DNA of 51,943 nucleotides. Origin: an uncultured Verrucomicrobiales bacterium (GTDB lineage: Bacteria; Verrucomicrobiota; Verrucomicrobiia; Verrucomicrobiales; Akkermansiaceae). The translations under genes and the position numbers were made by a program. The stretch lies in NCBI GenBank assembly GCA_938008215.1, contig CALLLS010000007.1:1-51943 (forward strand), read 5' to 3'. Of the stretch, positions 25,963-34,856 are shown piece after piece (position 1 is the stretch's first letter; every line of letters starts with the position of its first letter). The notes beneath the pieces are model-generated. The model was given only the letters and a program-made list of their open reading frames with translations, was not told where the DNA came from and ran no database searches.

Positions 25963-27248
25963 CTACTCAGGATTGGGTTACGCTAGACCGCAAACACTGT
26001 TGGCACCCCTTCACGCCACAAGATGAATGGACCGACCTTTCTCAAACACCACTCATGCTGGAATCAGGCAAGGGCGTATGGCTGAAAGATACCGAAGGGA
26101 ATGAATACATAGATGGAAACTCCTCCATCTGGACAAACATTCACGGCCATAACCACCCTTACTTAAATCAGGCGATAAAGGATCAATTAGCAAAAGTCGC
26201 TCATACCTCATACCTCGGTTTTGCGCACCCTTTGGCCTCGGAGTTAGCTACGCGCTTGTGCGGCTTTTTTCCTAAAAACACTCTAGAGCGATGCTTCTTC
26301 TCCGATGACGGATCCACTGCCGTAGAAGTAGCGATGAAGATGTCTCTCCAGTCTCGATTGCAATCTGACCAACCAAACCGAAAGGGCTTCATCTGCTTTA
26401 ATAATGCCTACCATGGTGATACAATGGGAGCCGCATCCCTTGGCGGGGTGTCTGCATTTTTTGATAGATTCGCTAAACTAGGCTTACCTATTACGCGGGC
26501 TAGATGCCTCCAAGACCTTCACGCTTTATCAGAAAAAGAGCTCTCTCAAATAACCGCCGTCATTATTGAACCTATTATTCAAGGCGTCAACCAAATGACT
26601 CCTTGGGAAGAAGGAATGCTAAAGGAGCTAAGAAAATGGAGCGAAAATAATGGGGTTCACCTTATTCTCGATGAAGTAATGACTGGCTTTGGGCGCACAG
26701 GGGAAATGTTCGCCTGTCAGCATGAAGACGTAACTCCTGATTTCCTCTGTTTAGCGAAAGGCCTCACCGCTGGTTATATGCCTATGGCAGCTACTCTCAC
26801 TACAGAAGGAATCTATAGTACCTTCCTAGGCTCTAGAGAGAATACCTTCTACTATGGGCATAGCTATACCGCCAATTCTCTCGGGTGCGCCGTAGCAATG
26901 GCATCATTAGACCTTTTTGAAAAAGAGCAAACTTTAAAAAAAGTACAAGGTAAGACTAAAACGCTTTCCTTATTATTAGAAGAGCACCTCGCACCACTCC
27001 TTCAAGTATACCAAATAAGACAAGTAGGACTCATTGCAGGAATTGAGCTGAGAGAGAAAGATAGCTCTCCTTTCCATCAAGAATTGAGAGTAGGAAATGC
27101 GGTCTGCCTAGAAGCTAGAAAACACCAGCTCTTAACTCGTCCTATCTTAGATACAATCGTCTTCATGCCTCCGCTTGCCATCTCTATTGAGGAAATGGAA
27201 TTAGCAGTTCAGGCAATAGCAACTTCCGTTCAAGCCGTTACTCCATAA
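25959..27248 (+). CDS. bioA: Adenosylmethionine-8-amino-7-oxononanoate aminotransferase
   Basis: The 429-aa PLP-dependent transaminase makes 7,8-diaminopelargonate from 7-keto-8-aminopelargonate, with SAM as the amino donor. Characteristic sequences are HCWHPFTPQDEW at the N-terminus, DGNSSIWTNIHGHNHP near 48-63, FFSDDGSTAVEVAMKMS near 109-125, ILDEVMTGFGRTGEMFACQ near 235-252 and the PLP lysine in CLAKGLTAGYMPMAA. The ATG overlaps the upstream gene by 4 bp. Other biotin genes (bioB, bioD, bioF) are not in the window, so the pathway is split. A hairpin terminator follows immediately after the stop. Confidence 0.96.
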   Translation: MTTQDWVTLDRKHCWHPFTPQDEWTDLSQTPLMLESGKGVWLKDTEGNEYIDGNSSIWTNIHGHNHPYLNQAIKDQLAKVAHTSYLGFAHPLASELATRLCGFFPKNTLERCFFSDDGSTAVEVAMKMSLQSRLQSDQPNRKGFICFNNAYHGDTMGAASLGGVSAFFDRFAKLGLPITRARCLQDLHALSEKELSQITAVIIEPIIQGVNQMTPWEEGMLKELRKWSENNGVHLILDEVMTGFGRTGEMFACQHEDVTPDFLCLAKGLTAGYMPMAATLTTEGIYSTFLGSRENTFYYGHSYTANSLGCAVAMASLDLFEKEQTLKKVQGKTKTLSLLLEEHLAPLLQVYQIRQVGLIAGIELREKDSSPFHQELRVGNAVCLEARKHQLLTRPILDTIVFMPPLAISIEEMELAVQAIATSVQAVTP

Positions 27249-27280
27249 AAAAAGCTCAAACCAGAGGTCTGAGCTTTTTT
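27249..27280 (+). terminator. Bidirectional terminator between bioA and a convergent gene
   Basis: AAAAAGCTCA (27249-27258) pairs with TGAGCTTTTT (27270-27279) around an 11-nt loop, with A-rich and T-rich flanks on both sides. It therefore works as a terminator in either direction. It lies 1 bp after the bioA stop codon, with the convergent gene ending at 27306. Confidence 0.85.
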
Positions 27281-27305
27281 AGTTAAACTATATAAACTAA
27301 GGCAG

Positions 27306-28016
27306 TTAGATTTTCTCCCCGTATTTTTCCTCGTGGAATTGCTTACACTGATCAATCCAGTTATCACGTTCTACACGCCCTTTAAATGCAATCTTTTCAG
27401 AGAAGTCCTCACAAATTTGTGGCGACCATAAAGCGATTTGACGGTATTTAAAGACGCCATAGTCATTGAGGGTCTTATTAAGAACTCCAGCCACGCCTTT
27501 GATTCTTGTAAGATCATCTACTTCATCAGGCTTTTCATTATAGAGAAGGCCGTATGTCTCATCTTTTCTAATTTTCCCTGATTTGATTTCGTCCTCGAAG
27601 AAATTCATGTTCTTCTCACGAAGCGCACTATCATTGGTAGCGGGTGTAATTGAACCTTTATTAGCACTAGCAGAGCCTAAATCTCCTTCCAGAGAGCTAA
27701 CTTTCGCTTCAAGATCTAAACGAGACTTTTTACAAGCTTCAAGCTGAGCTTCTAAATCTATATTTGCATCTCCGCACGCATCGAGCTTTGCCTTAAGTGC
27801 TGTAGAGTCGTCGCCAGATTTTTGAGATGCGATTTGAGCTTCTAGAGTTTTAATTCTGCTCTTGGCTGCATCTAATCCTGAGCTGCAGTTTTTATGCGCT
27901 CCAGCTAAACGACCCCAAGCAAACCATCCTAATATTAAACCTAGTAGAAAGGATGCGAGAGCGAGGAACAAATTTAGGAGTCCTAAATTACCGAAGAAGT
28001 ATATTAATGCGTCCAT
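27306..28016 (-). CDS. Membrane-anchored coiled-coil protein with a helix-hairpin-helix domain
   Basis: The 236-aa protein has an N-terminal membrane helix (LNLFLALASFLLGLILGWFAW, residues 13-34). A long coiled coil follows (about 45-115) that repeats the phrases LEAQIAS, LEAQLEACKKS and LEAKVSSLE. The C-terminal 75 residues carry DLTRIKGVAGVLNKTLNDYG, then RQIALWSPQICEDFSEKIAF and KGRVERDNWIDQCKQF, the helix-3-turn-helix (COG3743-like) domain of predicted nuclease-like or DNA-binding proteins. The coiled-coil spacer puts this domain in the cytoplasm. It is 46 bp downstream of the OmpA/BON gene on the same strand, so the two are probably one transcript. Confidence 0.85.
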   Translation of the reverse strand: MDALIYFFGNLGLLNLFLALASFLLGLILGWFAWGRLAGAHKNCSSGLDAAKSRIKTLEAQIASQKSGDDSTALKAKLDACGDANIDLEAQLEACKKSRLDLEAKVSSLEGDLGSASANKGSITPATNDSALREKNMNFFEDEIKSGKIRKDETYGLLYNEKPDEVDDLTRIKGVAGVLNKTLNDYGVFKYRQIALWSPQICEDFSEKIAFKGRVERDNWIDQCKQFHEEKYGEKI

Positions 28017-28062
28017 TATTTTTATGTGTTAGTTTATAGTTTTGTTTCTAGTTTATAGATTC

Positions 28063-29460
28063 TTATTTGACGAGCACTTCCACTCTTCTGTCTTTTGCGC
28101 TACTTCCAGCAGACTTTGCTTTAGTAGATCCGAAGGATGCTTTAGAAAAAAGCTTCTCTGAGATTCCTCTTTCTTTCAGTGCCGCGATAACAGAATTAGC
28201 ACGAGCGGCACTAAGCCTAAGGTTCATTTTTAGATTGCCTACAGAGTCTGCGTGTCCTCCAATCACGTAGCTAACATCTTCTCCAGCAGCTTTTAGGCTA
28301 TTAGCAAGACCTTCCACTTTAACCATTTCTACTTCCGTGATTTCGCTTGATCCTGAATCAAAGTATATAGGATAGAGTCCCAGAGTAGCCTGAAGTGACT
28401 TAAGCTTTTCGGGAGCGATCTTAGAAGCTACCTTATAGCTAGGGAAGTGGTATTCAGAAGGGAAAAGCTGCATATTGCCACTAGGATTAAGATTCATCGC
28501 TTTTGCGCCGTTGAGCCAATCAGTTTTTAAGAATGGTGTCCCTACCCCTCTCAATTCAATATCGCGTCCTCTAAGAGAAAATCCACGATCTCCTGTAGGT
28601 TTAAAATATGCTTTAGTCCAGTCGCTGAATTTATTACTATTTACTTCAGCAGGACCTTCGGTGAATGGATCTTTAGTAATTCTCTTCGTATCTGGAACTT
28701 CAATTAAGCCTAAATTATAATCATCTCCCACTACGCCCTTTGCTTCATACTCTCCATTTGAGCGATTCACTGTAATTTCTGCAGGATTAGGCTCTACTAT
28801 ATCGAACTGAGAAACCGCATTCAGACCAGCAGCTTCCGCAGAATCTAGATAGCGGTTTTTAAGCTTCTCCGTCATCTTACCATATAGGTTAAGTTGTCCA
28901 TCATTAGCAGATACCCTCAGACCTCTGTCACCTTCCAGACCAAAGAATGATTGCGACCACTCGCTAAATTTAGGGTTAGCAAGAACCTCTGGGTCAATAT
29001 AATGTGGTGAAGTAAAAATATCTGCCACTTTTTTCACACTTAAGCCATGCCCACCTTGTCCCTCGCCTGCACTTTTAATAGCTGTAATGGCGTCATCAAC
29101 AGATGCAAGGTGTCCGTTAATCAAAAGAGTTTCTCCAACCTTGTCTATCTCTACATCGCCATACGCTTTTATATTATTATTAGCCGCTCTTACTCTAACC
29201 GCTCCTGGACCAGCAATTTCTGTGATTTCTTCAGCTAGCTTTTCTCTTACATCTAAAGAAGTAGCTATACCTCCTATATGGGCATCTAGCTTATCCAGTA
29301 TTACTTCAGGCTGATCCACATCATAGCCGTTCATAATCTCTGTGATTTCTTCAATTAGTTTGGGCTTATTATTCTTTTCATAATAACCTTTTTGAAAATA
29401 AGCGGCCACTACGATGAACACAATTAAGAGCAATATGGCTGGGGCAAAATATTTTTTCAT
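28063..29460 (-). CDS. OmpA-family protein with BON-like domains
   Basis: The 465-aa protein has an N-terminal membrane anchor (KYFAPAILLLIVFIVVAAYF, residues 3-22), a region with two or three BON-like beta-alpha repeats (for instance NNIKAYGDVEIDKVGETLLI and GQLNLYGKMTEKLKNRYLDSA), and a C-terminal OmpA peptidoglycan-binding domain: PIYFDSGSSEITEVEMVKVE near 367-386, IGGHADSVGNLKMNLRLSAA near 401-420 and ASFGSTKAKSAGSSAKDRRVEV at the end. BON domains bind membranes or phospholipids. The layout resembles the OmpA-BON proteins (ArfA-like) of actinobacteria and others. It is followed by the coiled-coil HhH gene at 27306. Confidence 0.88.
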   Translation of the reverse strand: MKKYFAPAILLLIVFIVVAAYFQKGYYEKNNKPKLIEEITEIMNGYDVDQPEVILDKLDAHIGGIATSLDVREKLAEEITEIAGPGAVRVRAANNNIKAYGDVEIDKVGETLLINGHLASVDDAITAIKSAGEGQGGHGLSVKKVADIFTSPHYIDPEVLANPKFSEWSQSFFGLEGDRGLRVSANDGQLNLYGKMTEKLKNRYLDSAEAAGLNAVSQFDIVEPNPAEITVNRSNGEYEAKGVVGDDYNLGLIEVPDTKRITKDPFTEGPAEVNSNKFSDWTKAYFKPTGDRGFSLRGRDIELRGVGTPFLKTDWLNGAKAMNLNPSGNMQLFPSEYHFPSYKVASKIAPEKLKSLQATLGLYPIYFDSGSSEITEVEMVKVEGLANSLKAAGEDVSYVIGGHADSVGNLKMNLRLSAARANSVIAALKERGISEKLFSKASFGSTKAKSAGSSAKDRRVEVLVK

Positions 29461-29733
29461 ATGAGATTGTATGTATAAGGATATAGAAAAAACAAATTAC
29501 TGCTTTGTCACAAGCTTTATTCTAGCGTTTTTAATAGCACGAGGAAGAGCGACATTTTATTGCACATCACTAATCCCTACGAAATCCCCTAAGAAATCAT
29601 CAAAGGCATTATTAAATTACACTTCTACTTCAGTGCACGTGACAGAAGAGAACAGTCCAGATCTGGTGTAATACTAAAAGTCATAAAATAAATCGTGACA
29701 GAACCCATTTTATAAAACTCTATTAAGCTACCA

Positions 29734-30447
29734 ATGAAATCTACTATAAAAACTACATTATTCGGTCTACTAGCGGTTGGTGCGCAAGCAGCAACAGTTG
29801 CAGACGGATGGGACTCAAGCGTTGACTTCGGTCTCACAATGACAAGAGGTAATGCGGAAACAACCCTCGTCACAACAAACCTCAATCTTGGGAAAACAGT
29901 TGGAGATGATGAATATAACGCAGGTGTCGGATACACATTCGCGAGCGACTCTGCAGACACTATTACTGATGAACTCACAGGATTCTTTAACTGGAATCAC
30001 CTCGTCAATGACGTATCATACTACGGTTTCAGATTAGAAGGTAGACGTGATGACATCGCACGAATCGACTATCGTTTCCAAGGAACATTTTTATATGGTT
30101 ACTACTTCATCAATAATGATCAGTCCGTATTCGCAATAGAAGCTGGTCCAGGTTTTACCACCGAATCATTGGACGGTGAAGAGGAAAGCTACCCTCACGT
30201 ATATCTTGGTCAACGTGCTTCTCACTGGATCACAGATAATACTAAGGTATTCCAAAGCTTTGCAGGATACGCTAGTTTAGAGGATTTTTCTCAGTATAAC
30301 TTTATCTTCACTCTCGGTATTGAAGCTCTCATGAATGAGTCATTAAGCCTTAAGGTTACTTTTGAAGATAAATACCAATCTGTTCCTGCAGCAGGAGCAG
30401 AAAAAAATGATATTAGACTCGTTTCTGGTGTTTCTTACCGTTTCTAA
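29734..30447 (+). CDS. DUF481/YdiY-type outer-membrane barrel protein
   Basis: The 237-aa protein has a signal peptide (KTTLFGLLAVGAQAATVADG) and then alternating beta strands typical of a barrel: WDSSVDFGLTMTRGNAETT, LNLGKTVGDDEYNAGVGYTF, and a final strand ending SGVSYRF with C-terminal Phe, the outer-membrane barrel signature. The opening phrase (FxLxxxxTxGNxET) is the start of the DUF481 family, described in some genomes as YdiY or putative salt-induced outer membrane protein. The function is unknown. A strong terminator follows 27 bp after the stop. The gene is divergent from the OmpA gene across 273 bp with no other gene; I see nothing more in that interval. Confidence 0.9.
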   Translation: MKSTIKTTLFGLLAVGAQAATVADGWDSSVDFGLTMTRGNAETTLVTTNLNLGKTVGDDEYNAGVGYTFASDSADTITDELTGFFNWNHLVNDVSYYGFRLEGRRDDIARIDYRFQGTFLYGYYFINNDQSVFAIEAGPGFTTESLDGEEESYPHVYLGQRASHWITDNTKVFQSFAGYASLEDFSQYNFIFTLGIEALMNESLSLKVTFEDKYQSVPAAGAEKNDIRLVSGVSYRF

Positions 30448-30473
30448 AACTTAGAACAATTTAACATTTTACT

Positions 30474-30507
30474 AGAGTGCCACCAGTATTTGGTGGCGCT
30501 CTTTTTT
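30474..30507 (+). terminator. Rho-independent terminator after the DUF481 gene
   Basis: AGAGTGCCACC (30474-30484) pairs with GGTGGCGCTCT (30492-30502), an 11-bp stem with one T-G pair and a 7-nt loop, followed by T runs. It starts 27 bp after the stop codon of the barrel gene. Confidence 0.88.
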
Positions 30508-30518
30508 ATTATCTAATA

Positions 30519-30719
30519 CCAATGAGGAAAATTATCTGGTAATATTTTCGAGTGGATTTTACGCGGTTTACAAGGCGTAACGAAGGCGCGGTGCGTGCAC
30601 CGCAACTGAGTAACTACGCCGTAAATGGCTAAAGGACACCGAAACTTTCTCTCTTGAATGCGAAGCCAAATATCAAAATAATTTCATTCCAAATATTACC
30701 AGATAATTTTTGGAGTTGG
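30519..30719 (+). mobile_element. 201-bp MITE with TA target duplication (Tc1/mariner-like ends)
   Basis: The element is bounded by TA at 30517-30518 and 30720-30721. Its ends are inverted, CCAATGAGG on the left and, read on the minus strand, CCAACTCCA on the right. A 20-bp inverted core, AAAATTATCTGGTAATATTT, sits at both ends. The interior has the hairpin GCGGTGC/GCACCGC near 30588-30603 and a wider pairing of TTTAC-AAGGCGTA with TACGCCGTAAA. There is no ORF. TA duplication and CC-type ends suggest mobilisation by an IS630/Tc1-family transposase, which is not in the window. The gap from 30508 to 30786 holds nothing else. Confidence 0.8.
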
Positions 30720-30786
30720 TATAAGCGTAGATTTCACTCTTCCACTCTCATTATCCACAATACTGAATCTTAGGTGAGAAGCCCAA

Positions 30787-32022
30787 TTATGAAATTCCCG
30801 CAGCAAATTCCTTATTATCCTCTTCCACGGCTAATTTCAGGCGCTTAAGAATATCAGGAAATGCGCTAATTACACGGTTCCAAGAAGGCATAAATGGAGT
30901 GTCCATTGGGTTATCCATAAAGGTCTGCCCCGCGTCTATGATGTTCTCAGCAAAGAGCTCTACTGATAAGCCTTCAGCGTGATTATCATATTCTAAGCCA
31001 TTTAAAGCAGCATCCGCTCCATAGCGCTTAACCATATCAAGTGCGATTCGGTAATAGGTGGCCTTAATAGTTCTAAAATGCTCAGGGGTAAATACTTGCC
31101 CCTCGATCGCTAACTTACGGTAGAGAGACTTAGCGATATCTATGCTCATCTTAGAGAGCCCCTTTTCCTTATCCTCGGTCGAAAGAATTTGGTGTTTATG
31201 GTCATAGACATCTGCAATATCCACTTGGCAAATGTGATTCTCATTATAATTGCGCTTCATCTCAGAAAGCACCCCTATTTCTAGCCCCCAATCGCTGGGT
31301 ATCCGAATATCATTTAAGACCTGTGCGGTCATGGCAAACTCCCCAGCTAGAGGATAACGGAAGCTATCAAGATAATCTAATAAATCATCATGCCCTTTAC
31401 AGACTTTCTTTAGGGAGCGAATAAGAGGGGTCACAAGTAACCTACAAACACGCCCGTTCATTTTATTATCTGCGACGCGGCTATAAAACCCCTTCGCAAA
31501 TTCATAGTTGAAGTTAGGATTCGCGACAGGATACAAAAGCCGTGCAAGCATGGAGCGATCATATGTCTTAATATCACAGTCATGAAGCGCTACTGCCTTT
31601 ACGCGATTACATGCCAAGGCATATCCAAAGCAGAACCAAACATTCCTGCCCTTACCTGGCTCTTTAGGCGCGAGATTCTGTGATTCCAAAAGAGCATCTA
31701 TCTCCCTTAAGCGCGGTCCATCATTCCATAAGACTCTATGATCTTGAGGAAGCCGCTTAAAGTATTCTAGTGCATGGCGGTATTCATTTGCATCAGCGCG
31801 GTCTAAGCCGACGATAATTTGCTCCAGATAGTTCACGTATTTTAGCTTTTGAACGATGTCTTCAAGAGCGGGGGTCTGTAACTCCGAATACAGAGAAGGC
31901 AGTACTAGCCCCATCGATCTGGAGGCTTTGAACGAGTGGAGTTCATTTTCTAAATCCTCCGTGCTTCTCTGACCTAAGTTATGAAGAGTTGCGATGGAAC
32001 CATTTTGATAAAAATCTGCCAT
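30787..32022 (-). CDS. GT81-type glucosyl-3-phosphoglycerate synthase-like glycosyltransferase
   Basis: This 411-aa cytoplasmic GT-A enzyme has the nucleotide-sugar metal motif in ALHDCDIKTYDRSMLARLLYP near 165-185. The following stretch YEFAKGFYSRVADNKMNGRV, then LLVTPLIRSL and RYPLAGEFAM, is characteristic of glucosyl-3-phosphoglycerate synthases (GpgS). These transfer glucose from a nucleotide sugar to 3-phosphoglycerate, giving precursors of the compatible solute glucosylglycerate or of methylglucose polymers. A GpgP-type phosphatase is not next to it. The gene is alone, divergent from the efflux operon over 220 bp, and flanked by a MITE on its downstream side. Exact acceptor specificity is not proven. 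Confidence 0.88.
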   Translation of the reverse strand: MADFYQNGSIATLHNLGQRSTEDLENELHSFKASRSMGLVLPSLYSELQTPALEDIVQKLKYVNYLEQIIVGLDRADANEYRHALEYFKRLPQDHRVLWNDGPRLREIDALLESQNLAPKEPGKGRNVWFCFGYALACNRVKAVALHDCDIKTYDRSMLARLLYPVANPNFNYEFAKGFYSRVADNKMNGRVCRLLVTPLIRSLKKVCKGHDDLLDYLDSFRYPLAGEFAMTAQVLNDIRIPSDWGLEIGVLSEMKRNYNENHICQVDIADVYDHKHQILSTEDKEKGLSKMSIDIAKSLYRKLAIEGQVFTPEHFRTIKATYYRIALDMVKRYGADAALNGLEYDNHAEGLSVELFAENIIDAGQTFMDNPMDTPFMPSWNRVISAFPDILKRLKLAVEEDNKEFAAGIS

Positions 32023-32242
32023 GTTGTGATTACACTCTAAATCATCTACCTGGTAAAGTGATAGTTGCGCGCGTCAAATATTGGGGCAGCTTATACTATT
32101 ACTTAGTTGCGTATCATTTTTAAAAATACCTGTTGTCCTTATATATGATAGCTATAATTTAAAGAATAAACGAGCGCGTTCAGAGGTCTATACTGACGCT
32201 TTCATCCTTTACTTTTCCTACTAAAATAATAATCAAACCCTA

Positions 32243-33649
32243 TTGAAGCTTCTTCCTCCCATATTCTTTACAGTTCTCATTTCCTCTTGTCAGGTTTTCA
32301 GCCCTAGCTCGCAGATGGAGAAGGTGAAAGAAGTTGCGCCTAATGGATGGTCTTCCTCTCCTGAAGCACAAGCAGGTGTTGATGCGGAGTGGATTAAACG
32401 CTTTCGTGACCCTACTCTTGACCGACTCGTCACTGAAGGTCTGACTAATAATGCTGGTCTGAAAACCTCCGCTACGCGTTTAAGGCAGGCTCAACAAAGA
32501 GCTAAACTGGTAGGGAGCGATGCTCGCCCCCAACTAGGAGTAGGTTTAAATGGAAATAGACAGAGGGCGAATTTTCTTGGGTTTCCAGGAGTTAATGGCA
32601 GCTCTATCTTTAACACTTTTGGCGTCTCACTAGATGCCAGCTGGGAACTTGATCTATGGGGACGTATCCGCGCAGCCCAAGGTGCAGAGGTCGCTGCTTT
32701 TGAAGCCCTCGCATGGGATTTAAGAGGCGCACGTGCATCTCTGAAAGCTCAAATCGCAAAAGCATACTTCGCTCTTTGTGAAGCACAAACCCAAAGCGAA
32801 CTAGCTCAACAATCGCGTAAAATCAGCGAGCAGACGAGAGATGCGATTGCGGAGCGTTTTGAAAGTGCTATCACCGATGAAGGCGGGTCAGGTGCTCAGT
32901 ATCGTCTTGCGGAAAGTGACATGGCGAATGCTCAAGCAGAGGTTGCGCGCTGGGAAGGGCAGGCAGACGCCGCGCGAAAACAAATAGAACTTCTCATAGG
33001 TAGGTATCCGAGCGGAAATTTAACGAGCGCGAAAGCATTACCAAAGGTTCCAAAAGCGCCACCCGTAGGATTGCCTTCAGAACTTCTCTTACGAAGACCA
33101 GATATTCTTTCTGCTGAGCGATCTTATGCAGAATCTATCCAGAATGAAAAAGAAGCTGCCCTTGCACTCTTTCCCTCCATCAGATTGACAAGCTCTGGTG
33201 GTACATCAACTACGCAATTAAGCAGTATTTTAGATAGTGGCTTTGGCGTCTGGTCTTTGGGCGGAGCACTTGCACAATCGGTATTTACGGGTGGATTACT
33301 GCAGGCCGAGCGCGTCATCAGAAAGCAAGAGATTAAAGCGAGACTCATAGAACTTCAAGACACCGTTTTACAGGCCTTTGGTGAAGTGGAAACGAGTTTA
33401 GGAGCAGAGCGATACCTCCTAGAACGCTTTAAATTCACAAATGATGCGCTTCGATTAGCAGAAGAAGCTGCAGAAGCGGCGCGCCTAGATTACCGCGACG
33501 GGATCACCTCTATTCAAGACGTCCTGAATGCAGAAGGCAGGCTCACCCAATCCGCCTCCGCACTGACCACCATTCACCGTCTCATTTTAGAAAACCGTAT
33601 TGATTTACACCTCGCTCTCGGTGGGGACTTCACCCCAACAAGTAAATAA
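32243..33649 (+). CDS. Outer-membrane efflux lipoprotein (TolC/OprM family) of an RND system
   Basis: The 468-aa protein starts at a TTG (32243) with a lipoprotein signal; the lipobox is LISSC with Cys near residue 16. The OEP repeats are visible: VDAEWIKRFRDPTLDRLV near 47-64, NAGLKTSATRLRQAQ, VSLDASWELDLWGRIRAA near 129-146, then in the second half LLLRRPDILSAERSYAES and FPSIRLTSSGG. This is the NodT/OprM type. The gene is followed 8 bp later by the membrane fusion protein gene and then the RND permease, so it forms the outer channel of a complete tripartite pump. There is no regulator gene adjacent. Confidence 0.94.
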   Translation: MKLLPPIFFTVLISSCQVFSPSSQMEKVKEVAPNGWSSSPEAQAGVDAEWIKRFRDPTLDRLVTEGLTNNAGLKTSATRLRQAQQRAKLVGSDARPQLGVGLNGNRQRANFLGFPGVNGSSIFNTFGVSLDASWELDLWGRIRAAQGAEVAAFEALAWDLRGARASLKAQIAKAYFALCEAQTQSELAQQSRKISEQTRDAIAERFESAITDEGGSGAQYRLAESDMANAQAEVARWEGQADAARKQIELLIGRYPSGNLTSAKALPKVPKAPPVGLPSELLLRRPDILSAERSYAESIQNEKEAALALFPSIRLTSSGGTSTTQLSSILDSGFGVWSLGGALAQSVFTGGLLQAERVIRKQEIKARLIELQDTVLQAFGEVETSLGAERYLLERFKFTNDALRLAEEAAEAARLDYRDGITSIQDVLNAEGRLTQSASALTTIHRLILENRIDLHLALGGDFTPTSK

Positions 33650-33656
33650 AATTCAA

Positions 33657-34832
33657 ATGAAGAAAGCTATCATTCAGGCTCTAGTCGCCATTATCATCTT
33701 AATCATCGGGATTCTCATCTTTCTATTCTTGATTAAAACTAAGCCAGAAGCAGAGAAGGTAGCGATTACGGTTGAGCCTCCAACGGTAAAAGTGATTATC
33801 GCTAAGAAATCTACTGAACCGCTCTCTATCCATTCACAAGGAGAAGTCATCCCTCCCAAGCGTACTACGCTCTCCGCTCAAGCGATGGGAAAAGTCCTCT
33901 CTGTCTCGCCTAAGTATGAAGTCGGCGAACAATTTAACGAAGGGGAAATCATCATGACGATAGAAGACATCGACTATCGAACTGCGCTCATAAACGCTAA
34001 AGCAACCAAAGCACAAGCGGAAGCTAATCTTAAAGAAGCAGAAGTGAATTTACAGCTAGAGCAAGCAAAGGTCTCTCAAGCTAAACGAGATTGGGATAAA
34101 CTAGGGAAAGGGCGCACCGCTTCTCCCCTTCTACTTAGGAAGCCTCAGATCCAATCTGCAGAAGCTAAAATAGACGCAGCTACGATCGCCATTGAACAGG
34201 CTCAAGCAAACATCGAGCAAGCTCAGCGAGACCTAGACCGCACCAAAATCCGTGCACCATACATCTGCCAAATAGAGCAAAAACAAATCGATCTCGGCGC
34301 TCTCGTCACCGTGGGGACTCCACTCGTGACGGTCTATGAAAAAGGAAGAGTAGAAGCTCGGCTTCCCATCTCTTTAGAGGACTTACCCTTCCTGAAGTAT
34401 TCTCAGGGTGAAGATAAAGCCCACGTAAAGGCCTTTGCTCAATATGGAAATGAGCGAAAAGAATGGTCTGGCCAATTAATTAGAAGTGAGAACCAGATAG
34501 ACTCTTCTTCTCGGAGTGCTTATGTCATCACTGGCTTTGAAGGAGAAGATCCCCCGCCGGTCGGGCTCTTTATTGATGTAGAGCTAGAGGGCATCCCTAT
34601 AGAAGGAGTGACCGCCATTCCTAGAGTCGCCTTAAACAGGCAAGGGCAAGTCATCATCGTGGAGGAAGATGATACCATTTCCTTCCGTGATGTTCAGGTG
34701 ACGCGCAGTTCAAAAAATATGGTTTTCCTCTCCGGCGGAGTGGAAGAAGGAGAGCGAATCTGCACGACCGTCATGAATACCCCAATCGAAGGCACAAAGG
34801 TGAAAGTAGCTTCTAAAGAGACAGAGCAGTAA
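33657..34832 (+). CDS. RND membrane fusion protein (periplasmic adaptor)
   Basis: The start at 33657 (MKKAIIQALVAIIILIIGILIF) gives an N-terminal membrane anchor; an ATG at 33600 would be inside the preceding gene. The 391-aa product has the lipoyl half PLSIHSQGEVIPPKRTTLSA near residue 56-75, a helical hairpin rich in Ala/Glu (KATKAQAEANLKEAEVNLQL), the second lipoyl half RTKIRAPYICQIEQKQIDLG, and a beta-barrel/membrane-proximal region ending in VEEGERICTTVMNTPIEG. It is an AcrA-like adaptor that couples the outer-membrane channel (32243-33649) to the permease that follows 24 bp later. Confidence 0.93.
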   Translation: MKKAIIQALVAIIILIIGILIFLFLIKTKPEAEKVAITVEPPTVKVIIAKKSTEPLSIHSQGEVIPPKRTTLSAQAMGKVLSVSPKYEVGEQFNEGEIIMTIEDIDYRTALINAKATKAQAEANLKEAEVNLQLEQAKVSQAKRDWDKLGKGRTASPLLLRKPQIQSAEAKIDAATIAIEQAQANIEQAQRDLDRTKIRAPYICQIEQKQIDLGALVTVGTPLVTVYEKGRVEARLPISLEDLPFLKYSQGEDKAHVKAFAQYGNERKEWSGQLIRSENQIDSSSRSAYVITGFEGEDPPPVGLFIDVELEGIPIEGVTAIPRVALNRQGQVIIVEEDDTISFRDVQVTRSSKNMVFLSGGVEEGERICTTVMNTPIEGTKVKVASKETEQ

Positions 34833-34856
34833 AATGAAGACGATAGAATAATCACT

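Noticed and set aside
29471-29671. A 66-codon ORF between OmpA and DUF481 genes
   Set aside because: It lies in a divergent promoter region, has no motif, and its start has no ribosome-binding site; probably chance.
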